Positions 55,960 through 64,000 of a stretch of DNA of 64,000 nucleotides are shown here, in pieces. The notes under the pieces were generated by a model that worked only from the letters and a program-made list of their open reading frames with translations, had not been told where the DNA came from and did no database searches. Position 1 is the first letter of the stretch. Each line of letters starts with the position of its first letter. Made by a program: the position numbers and the translations under genes. The stretch lies in the NCBI GenBank assembly GCA_036417435.1, contig CM070908.1, forward strand, positions 55,239,590 through 55,303,589, in the 5' to 3' direction. The stretch comes from Inia geoffrensis (taxonomy: Eukaryota; Chordata; Mammalia; Artiodactyla; Iniidae).

Positions 55960-56889
55960 GAAGGGCTACTCTGGGCAGGGGGCTGCTGAGGAGGGGCAGG
56001 CAGGGGAGCTGGAGCACCACATGGGGTCTGCAGCTCCGCAGCCTCATGGGTCTCTGAGCTCTTTGGGCCACGGGTAAAAGCTGCCCCATTTTGGAAGTAG
56101 GGGGAGTCAAGAGCAGATCTGACTTGGAAAGAGAGTCCAGCCTGCTTTGTTTTGAAAAGGTGATGAGGAAAGGCTGTGTGGTATGAATATTTCAAGTATA
56201 TTTCAATATTTCAAGTATTTCAGGGGTCCATCCACAGCCAGGCTTCTGGTCTCAAAATCGCTCTCTCTGCTTCTGATACTGAGTGGGCTGCTCTTTTTAT
56301 TGGAGCGCTTGTCCCTATAGTTTTTCAAGTACCAACTAATCTCTACTGCAGTCTATTTAAGGCAACTTTTCTTATTCCCTGCCCTCCACTGCCTTAACTC
56401 TGTCTTAGTTTTTGCTTATCTCCTTGTCTTCTGTCCTCTTGTTATTTCTTCCTAGCATCTTCCTCCCTATTCTTTTCTCTCTCCTCTCCCTTCCCCCCAG
56501 TATTCTTGGTCTTAGACCTTGACGGTTATTCTCTGCTGATTATGCTGCCCAGTCTTGGTATGCCAATGGTCTTTGAAGCAAGAGACTTTCAGCATCTCCT
56601 ATTTTCTCCTTCTTTCTTTTCTTTATCTCTTTAGAGGCTAGGCTTACTCTGAGGCTAATGAAACTTCCACCAAAGGCCTCTCACTTGCACTGGCCCCTCC
56701 CTACCAAGGCCCTGTGCCTAATTCTGTATTTGTAATTTTGTATTAATTTTCTTAAAGGTAGTCACCCTATATTTGTAGGATTCAGGCCCTGTGGAATCTG
56801 GGTCTACCCTAGGTCTCTACCTTAACTCTGGGGTTGGTTGCTTGACTTAGTGACTGATCGTTGGTCTCTTCCTACCAGGCAGTCCTTGG

Positions 56890-57120
56890 GCCCTGGATCT
56901 TTTAGCTTTGCTTGAGGGACATGCAGGTTGTTTCCAATTATTCACAATTATAAACATCAGCCGGGTAAACATCTTTCTAACAAAAGCCTTGCGGACATCC
57001 TTAATTATTTCCTTGGAATAAGTTCCTGGGCTTAGAATTGCTGGGTCAGAGAGGGAGGGAGGTTTTAAAGCATTTTCTCTGCGTTTCCAGCGTGCCAGTG
57101 AAGCTGAAGTGTGCACTTTA
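56890..57120 (-). mobile_element. Old L1 fragment
   Basis: The phrases TGCAGGTTGTTTCCAATTAT and CTTAGAATTGCTGGGTCAGA are reverse L1 3' text. The 89-residue reverse frame is a relic. Confidence 0.55.
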
Positions 57121-57642
57121 GGGAAGTGTATTTAACTTTGGAGTGATTTACCAAAGGGCCGCTCCAGTCCAGTGGAAGAGCATAGCCACCTACACGAGGG
57201 GGACTGCAAAAAAGATCACAGAGAGTCAAACTGGGTGTGGGAGGTAAGTGACAGACACGAAGAGGACAGCGTGTTACAACTCTGAAGGGAGAAGGAGGCA
57301 GCGTTCACTAAGCCTTGTGTCTGCTGTCTTCCTTTCTGAGCACGGGTTACTCTTAAGCTGCTTCATTCAATCTTAGTGGTTCAGTAGTTCTGGCTTCGTG
57401 CTGATTAAACACCTCTGTAGAGGTGGAAGGATTTGTCTGTGTGTAGGGGGAGGGAGGGAGGAGAGTGTGCAGGGGGAGGGGCAGGGAGAGAGCCCAGGCA
57501 CGACAGTCGTCAGGGGCCAGAACTGAAGGGTCCCCAGGTTAAGGGGACCCCAGGTGCACATCACAAAGCTCCTGCATATGCTCCGGCAGTAGGACTAGTG
57601 CTTCGTCTCTAATCCCCTAACTGAGCTTTCCTAGCAGATTTT

Positions 57643-57857
57643 TTTTTGTTTTTTTTTTTTTGCGGTACGCGGGCCCCTCACCGCTGCGGCGGCCTCTCCC
57701 GCCGCGGAGCACAGGCTCCGGACGCGCAGGCCCAGCGGCCATCGCTCACGGGCCCAGCCGCTCCGCGGCATGTGGGATCTTCCCGGACCGGGGCACGAAC
57801 CCGCGTCCCCTGCATCGGCAGGCGGACTCTCAACCACTGCGCCACCAGGGAAGCCCC
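57643..57857 (-). mobile_element. CHR SINE, short form
   Basis: This antisense copy is unusually GC-rich (CCGCTGCGGCGGCCTCTCCC) and keeps many CpGs. Flanks are TAGCAGATTTTTTTT and TAGCAGTTCTTTTTT. Confidence 0.92.
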
Positions 57858-58719
57858 TTAGCAGTTCTTTTTTAAGCAATAATTGTCACTGATCAGAGGT
57901 CCTATCTCTCTGTGTAAGGGATGGGGTGGCCTCACTTTCCGAGCCCTGGGGACCGCGTCCTGCATATGCAGTCATGTTGCATTGGGAACAGAGTCCTGGA
58001 CCCAGCCTCTCTCCAAGGGTTTGGCTTGAGTGGCCTCTGCTGTCTGTCATGCTCTGGGTAATGAGCGTTGTCCCCATGGCCAGGTGGACCAGAATATGGC
58101 AGGCAGTGTGATAGATGTCACTTGTATCAGTTTGGATGCAAACATGCAAGTGACTCAGTTTCTTTTTTTCCAGTGACACCCCGAGGGCATCTCCCTGCCC
58201 TGAGCTAGCGTCCTCCCCTAGACCTCCCACCACCTGGGTCTTCTTGCTCCCTTTGAACAATAGCAGGAGGTGCCAGGGAACACGGACAAAGCAGATTTCT
58301 GTCCCCTTCCTTTAGACACGGACTGGTCCCTCAGCTGCAGGGCAGACAACTGTAACACCCTGTGAGATAAATAAATGCAGCCCTGCTGGCTGGCGTAGAG
58401 CCCCAGAGCGGGTTTCTTTCACACCCTCCCTTCCCTCCTTCCTCTTGGCCCCAGACGCCCCGGAGTCCTAGGCGGTTGGGTGCATTGGCTTCCTTTCTGG
58501 AGACGTGCTTCCTGCCTCATCTCCAGGGACGCATCAAGACGGCTGTGCTCGGGCCCAGAGCAAGTGCTCGGAAATGGAAGAGGCGCCGGCGTTTTGCTTT
58601 GTTAAGGTTGTTAGAGCATTGCTCAGTGAGGAACAGGAGGTGATTCAGAGCCGAGGGGACCATAGCATCCTCAATTTGCATGATGGTTGAGAATTAAAAG
58701 AACAAGCTACGTGGTCTGG

Positions 58720-58915
58720 CACTGCCAGTGCAGTTGCCGCGAGCCAGATATATTGCTGTCTAAATTAAAATTAATTACAACCAAATAAAATGAAGAATCC
58801 AGTTGTACAGTCATACTAGCCACATTTCAAGTGCTCAGTGGCCACGCGTGCCTCGTGGCTACTGTACTGGATAGCACACAGAACATTTTCACCATCGCAG
58901 AAAGTTCTGGTACCG
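58720..58915. mobile_element. Probable hAT-Charlie-type DNA transposon relic
   Basis: The phrases TAGCCACATTTCAAGTGCTC, GTGGCTACTGTACTGGATAG and ATCGCAGAAAGTTCTGGT belong to the same common element type as 4,828-5,110. Confidence 0.5.
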
Positions 58916-58956
58916 GTTTGGAGCAATGACTTGTGTCTTAAAGGGCTAGCTAGACA

Positions 58957-59094
58957 GGGACTTCCCTGGTGGTCCAGTGGTTAGGCCTCGGCGCTTTCAC
59001 TGCCATGGGCCTGGGTTTGATCCCTGGTCAGGGGACCAAGATCCCACAAGCCATGTGGTGCAGGCACCCCCCCACCCCCGGCAAAAAAAAAAAA
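58957..59094 (+). mobile_element. Short tRNA-derived SINE (CHR-related)
   Basis: This sense copy runs GGGACTTCCCTGGTGGTCCA to a C-rich then A-rich tail. Flanks are AAAGGGCTAG at about 58,940 and 59,096. Confidence 0.9.
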
Positions 59095-60114
59095 TAAAGG
59101 GCTAGACAAAGATCAAAAGGCAGTGTAAGAAAAGTCGACCCTTGTATTTGAGTATGAAAACAGAAATGAGGGAGCTTAACCAAAAATTAAGACTGGGCAG
59201 CCTCTTTTCATCCATCAGACGTTGGAGTGCCTGCTCTGTGCTAAGGGCTGGGTATTCAAGAATGAAAAATGCACTCACAGCCTGATGGGTGAGAAGGTGG
59301 TGGGCTTCTCGTCTTGTGTGTCAGGCAGAGATAAGATGTGGGCTCCCATAGGGGAGAGGCTGGTCCGGGGGCAGCCCCAGGGACTTGTGATGGGCAGAGG
59401 AGAGTCCCGTGAAAGTAAAGCCTTCAGAAGGGGGCCCCTGGGATCATGGGCCCCGCTCCTCACGCCCAGCCCCACCTGGCTTTGCGAGGAGACACCCAGA
59501 AATGATGGTGGTAGCGGGCCTTCTCCTAACCTCTGTGGTGACCTCTCTGTCGCATTCTGTCCCATGTCAGGCTCTCAGGTGGGGCTGTAGCTCCACTTCC
59601 CCATATGGATTTTCTGGAAGTAGCTTTTTCCAACCTCGTTCTTGATTCTTTCTGGCCCTGCAAAGCCTGCTTTCTCAAAGCACTCAAGAAGGGATGACAC
59701 ATGTATGAGGCCCGAGTTCTAAGGGGACCCGGAAAGCATCCCTTGGGGTTTCCAGGACGTTTCCCTGAAGATCTCAGGAGGCTGGCGAGGGTGCTGTTTC
59801 CTGAGCTAGTGCTGAACGCTGGCCAGGGGAGAGGCAGCTGTGTCCCTCAGGAGAGAACCTTCCAGGGCAAGAAGACAGACTCTTCTCAGCCAGTTGCTAG
59901 CAGCCCAGAGTGTGAAAGTGTGAAGGGCCGGGCCCTGGCCAGCTCTGAGTCCCCGGTGACCTGCTGCTGGTCAGGAAATGGTCTCCTTCTGATAACTCCC
60001 ATTGTGATTTGTCTGGGGAAAATGCCATATTCACATTTGTTAAAAGCAGCCGTGGTGTTCTCAGAAATCATTTGTTTTCAAGAAAGTAGCATATAACTTT
60101 AAGAAATCAAAATG

Positions 60115-60300
60115 GGGACTTCCCTGGTAGTCCAGTAATTAAGACTCCATGCTCCCAATGCAGGGAGCCCTGGGTTTGATCCCTGGTCAGGGAACTAGAT
60201 CCCGCATGCCGCAACTAAGAGTCTGGAACTAAGATCCCGCATGCTGCAGCCAAGACCTGGTGCAGCCAAATAAGTAAATAAATAATAAAAACAAAACAAA
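60115..60300 (+). mobile_element. CHR-related SINE, short subfamily
   Basis: This sense copy runs GGGGACTTCCCTGGTAGTCC to (AAAAC)n. The segment AACTAAGATCCCGCATGC is partly duplicated inside. The flank CAAAATG occurs on both sides. Confidence 0.88.
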
Positions 60301-60324
60301 ACAAAATGAACAATCCCATCAGAT

Positions 60325-60475
60325 AGGATTTGCTGGGCATCTACAAGAGGTCCAGTGCTTTCACAAGCGTAATAGTGCCCAGTGGGATCTTTGGGACAAC
60401 CTAGTGAGTGGTTTTCAGTTTGCCAGATAGAGAACAAAGGCTTATAGAGTTACACACCTTGTCCAAGGTCCATCC
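60325..60475 (-). mobile_element. MIR fragment
   Basis: The phrases GTCCAGTGCTTTCACAAGCG, CAGATAGAGAACAAAGGCTT and CACACCTTGTCCAAGGTC are reverse MIR. Confidence 0.55.
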
Positions 60476-61344
60476 CAGCCTTGGTGATGCATGCACATTG
60501 GGGGCCTGTGCAAGAGAATTACGGGGGTGGCCGGTAAGGCCGGTGAAAGAACTGTGGGTCGGGGAGGAGACAGGATTGGGCAGGGAGAGCCTTGGACTGT
60601 GGTTGGGATCTGATTCAAGTCTCGCCATCTCAACACGGACACGCCCACCCCAAGATTATAATCAGACCCTGGGGCTGCCTGGGAGACACATGGCCTCAGC
60701 TTGATTGCCTGGAAGGGGCTGCAGCTGGAGGCTGTCAGCTGACTGTCCTCTTGCAGCCAAAAGGCTTCAGGTGGTGCACACCTACCTCCACGGCGGCCAT
60801 GGAGCCCATCCTGTGTGAAAGGCTGTGTTCGGAGATGTGAGGTGTGTTCTTCGGCCTGCAGTGTGCCTGGGATCATCTGTGCCTCTGCTTATCCCGCTGT
60901 ATCAGTATTGGGGGCGCTGGGATTCTGGGCTGTTAGAATTGGCTCCAAGGCAGACTCCCAGGGCTCCTCTTCCTGACCTTTGGGAAGTCTCAGGTTAGGG
61001 ATGGAGGAGGAAGAGAGCTCCCACCTTACCCTGAGCCATTGAGTCGCTGAGGAGCACTTGGCTGGAGGGAGCTGCCAGACCTCAACCCTGGTACCTTGTG
61101 AACTCAAAGCCTCAAGCCACGTGGATTTGGCGACCAACCAAAGCAAGGTGTTTGAGCATCACTTAGGAAGTGAAAGTGAATCCAAGATTCGGAAAAATCC
61201 AGTCTTTGAAACCACAGGCTCACTTGGTCCCCAGTGTCTGCCTGTTTGGGAGAACAAAAAGGACTTGTGAGTTTAAATTTGCAGCAGCAGCGGCAGCAGC
61301 AGAAATACACTTACGGGGCGCTAAGCCCGTATTAACTCAATGTT

Positions 61345-61480
61345 CTCTGCAATTGCTTCAGCTCGTTATCATTGTAGCCCCATTCATGAAGGGGAAAACT
61401 GAGGCACAGAGACGGTGTTTGCCCAAGTCACATGGTGACACAGTGGTCGAACTGGGGCCTGCACCTTTGCCTCTCAAGAA
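61345..61480 (-). mobile_element. MIR fragment
   Basis: The phrases GGGGAAAACTGAGGCACAGA, GCCCAAGTCACATGGTGACA and GTGGTCGAACTGGGGCCTG are reverse MIR. Confidence 0.7.
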
Positions 61481-62369
61481 GTCAAGAGTCTTGAGTTTGG
61501 AGCTTCAAGGCACCCAAGCATCTGTGTCATGAGATTCTGTCTTACTTTCTTGGAAAAGGTATGGAATCACGGTCGTGGTTGCTTCCCTGTGACATCCTTT
61601 GCAGATGCTTATTCAGGACCCACTGGATACCTGTGCAGAGATCCTGGGGATCTGCTTTCCAGAGATGCTTGATCACTCAGTAAACAGGGACCAGTGATTC
61701 CGCCAGGGATGTTTGTAGGTCCTGCTGTCATGCTAAGTCTCTGTAAGACAGAAGTGTCCTAGGAAAGATGGAGCGTTCTGGACTATTCCGTGTGTGCATC
61801 CTAACCTCCCTGGGCTGCTTTTGTTACCATCCCTCCACCTGCTCCATTGAGTCCTCCGGGCTCCCACGGCTTATTTAAGAAGCTCTGTTTGGAGAGTAGA
61901 TGGGAAAGGAAGCCATGGCAGCCCATGTTTAGGATTTACCCCTGGGTTTGTTAAAGAAACCCACACGGAGTCAGAATTTCTGTACAGGCGGCCAACAATA
62001 TGAGAGCGAATCTGGGCATAAAAAAAGCATGGAACGAATTTCCTCCATCTCAGCTCATCCCTTGGTGGGTTGAAGCCCAGGTGACCTCCCCACCCATTCT
62101 GGACTGTTTAGTGTTAAAATGCTGCAACGTGCACGGATGCCAGAGCAAAGTCGGCCGTGTGTGTGGGACACCGCAAGGGCAGCCCTGCACAGGGTCCTGG
62201 CACTTCTTCTCCATCAGGCTGGGTCCTGGGGTGGATGTTCCAGACGCAGAGGAGTGGGCTTCAACCTGGCTCTGCCTTCATTATGGCCCCTGGTTCCCCA
62301 GCAACAACCAAATCCGTGGTCTGTGCCATAACGGGGGCGGGGGGGTGCCTGACTTCGCCCCCATTTAGG

Positions 62370-62535
62370 AGTGGTGTGTTCTTGGCAAGTTACTTCAGCT
62401 GTTTGAGCCTCATTCCCTCTATAAAAGAGGAATGGTGAGAATTTGTCCCTCATCACATTGTGGGGGAGATTAAATGAGATGATGTCTGCAAAGTCTGGAA
62501 TGTAACATGCAGAACTAGTAAATCCTGGATAAATA
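62370..62535 (+). mobile_element. MIR fragment
   Basis: The phrases TCTTGGCAAGTTACTTCAGC, TGAGCCTCATTCCCTC and GATTAAATGAGATGATGTCT are forward MIR. Confidence 0.7.
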
Positions 62536-62859
62536 TGAATAGCTATTTCTATTGCTACTTTGATCTGACATTTGAAGCTAATGGTCTTCATCCTGCCTTT
62601 AGATGCTAAAAGTTTGCTTTCAGTACATTTGTTGATCCGTTTAGTTATCAAAATTTGAGTGTCAGCACTCGATACAGAAATGAATGACAGAGTCTTGCAT
62701 AAGACACTATTGTGTGTGGTCTCTAAAATTTTGGTCATGCTCTACATAAATCTGCATTTTTGTGTATTCATTTGTATGTCTACTTCCAAAAGGATCTGAG
62801 ATGGCTGCTTTAATTGGAGACCTGTGGGATTGTAAACCCTAGAGTTTTTAAAATCTTTT

Positions 62860-63645
62860 TTTTAATTTGAAGTATAATTGACTTACAATATTATATGTTT
62901 CAGGTGTACAACATAATAGTTCAAAATTTTTATAGATTATATTCCTTTTAAATTTATGATAAAATATTGACTGTATTCCCTGTGCTGTACAATACATGCT
63001 TGTCGCTTATTTATTTTATACGTAATAGTTTGTATCTCTTAATTCCCTTCCTCTGTCCTGCCCTGTCCCCTCTTCCCTCTCCCCCCTGTTAACCACTGGT
63101 TTGTTCTCTATATCTGTGAGTCTGCTTCTTTTTTGTTATATTCACTAGTTTGTTGCATTTTTAGATTCCACATATCAGTGATAACATACTGTATTTATCC
63201 TTCTCTGTCTGACTTATTTCACTAAGAATAACACCATCCAGGTCCATCCATTGAAATTTTGCCATTTGCGTTCTTTTTTATGGCCGAGTAATGTTACATT
63301 GTATATATACCACATCTTCTTTATCCATTCATCTGTTGATGGACACTTAGTTTGCTTCCATATCTTGGCAATGGTAAATAATACCGCTTTGAACATTGAG
63401 GTGCATGTATCTTTTTGAATTAGTGTTTTCTTTTTTTCTAGGAATGGAATTGCTCTGTCATATGGTAGTTCTATTTTTAGTTTTTTAAGGAACCTCCCTA
63501 CTGTTCCCCATAGTGGCTGCACCAGTTTTTTCAATATATTCCCACCAACAGTGTTGGAGGTTTCCCTTTTCTCTACAGCCTCGCCAACATTTGTTATCTG
63601 TGGTCTTTTTGATGATGGCCATTCTGACAGGTGTGAGGTAAATCC
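62860..63645 (-). mobile_element. L1 LINE, 3' UTR and ORF2 C-terminus, 5'-truncated
   Basis: The 3' UTR text (TATAATTGACTTACAATATT, CTGTGCTGTACAATACATGC) is followed in reverse by the ORF2 tail, readable as LKIELPYDRAIP, DTCTSMFKAVLFTIAKIWKQ and STDEWIKKMWYIY within a 145-residue frame. Endonuclease and reverse transcriptase are absent, so it is inactive. Confidence 0.9.
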
Positions 63646-64000
63646 TAGCATTTTGCATTTTCTCGGCGAGCAAGTGGGAGGTCAGTTCTTTTCTGGGGAG
63701 CTCTGGCCCTCATCCCAGGCTCCAGGTAAGTCTGGGAGGTAGGTCCACACTTCCAAGGTGCTGGTGAGAATTTTACCCCCCCAAAAAAAGTAAATGTGAA
63801 AGTATTGACCTATTTTTCTTGGAGAAGAAAACTTTCACGAGAAACCCACAGGAAGATTTCAAGACTCAGGTCTCCAGAGCCCTGCAGCTTGCTCTGCCTC
63901 TTGAATTTTAATGTTTACTTGATGCTTTCAGGTGGGGAACGAAAACCTCGGCTCTTTGCCATGTTTCCTTCTCTGGGTACATCTACGAGGACCTGAGCCC

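Larger units (their letters stand above)
54145..64000 (+). other. ITGA9: ITGA9 intron 1, 5' part
   Basis: No second exon is visible to the end of the window. The intron is GC-rich near the promoter and then mixed with CHR SINEs, MIRs and an L1. I recognise nothing in 54,920-55,640, 56,200-56,880, 57,130-57,630, 57,860-58,700, 59,100-60,110, 60,480-61,340, 61,540-62,360 and 63,660-64,000, apart from a short impure CAG run at 61,281-61,301. Confidence 0.85.

Noticed and set aside
61281..61301. CAG run as a possible expansion-type coding repeat
   Set aside because: It is only about six units, interrupted by CGG, and intronic.
62000..62738. Overlapping frames of 122 and 174 residues
   Set aside because: They cross a MIR fragment and overlap in three frames on both strands; no family features.
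63214..63651. 145-residue reverse frame
   Set aside because: It is the tail of L1 ORF2 in a truncated element, annotated as a mobile element.
1..64000. Spaced direct repeats suggesting CRISPR, operons or a bacterial-type system
   Set aside because: All repeated blocks are interspersed SINE or LINE copies with target duplications; gene structure is intron-rich vertebrate.

Overview
The window is ordinary vertebrate nuclear DNA: short exons with GT-AG junctions in long introns, a CpG-island promoter, and dense interspersed repeats. The commonest repeat is a tRNA-derived SINE with the sequence signature of the CHR family (whales, hippopotamus, ruminants). It occurs in both a long form and the short form beginning GGCTTCCCTGGTGGCGCAG. 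I see no BovB LINE, which a ruminant would be expected to show. The best reading is a cetacean, toothed or baleen not resolved.

Bases 1-31,117 are the 3' part of GOLGA4 (golgin-245/p230, a trans-Golgi coiled-coil tether) on the + strand. Eleven exons can be placed with consistent reading phase: the end of a giant coiled-coil exon (1-1314), eight internal exons to 20,449 including a 21-bp microexon and the GRIP-domain exons, an optional 63-bp exon (27,542-27,604) with its own stop codon, and a terminal exon (30,415 to about 31,117). Using or skipping the 63-bp exon gives two C-termini, YTSPRSGIF or SWLRPSS.

Bases 31,118-53,450 are intergenic. I see no convincing gene there. The region holds CHR SINEs, L1, L2 and MIR fragments, an old L1 ORF1 remnant with a degenerate tandem repeat of about 82 bp beside it, LTR pieces, a (TA)n microsatellite and one near-consensus CTCF-like motif.

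Bases 53,455-54,740 are a CpG island carrying the first coding exon of ITGA9 (integrin alpha-9; ATG 53,960, splice donor 54,145). The rest of the window to 64,000 is ITGA9 intron 1; exon 2 was not found. The two genes are head to tail on the + strand, the order I recall for human 3p22.

I found no undescribed system. The points most worth a second look are the alternative 3' end of GOLGA4, transposons lying almost against two GOLGA4 splice acceptors, a tandem SINE pair sharing one target, a local intronic duplication, and two CTCF-like motifs, one between the genes and one at the ITGA9 promoter. All family names come from reading by eye; no alignment or repeat masking was run.
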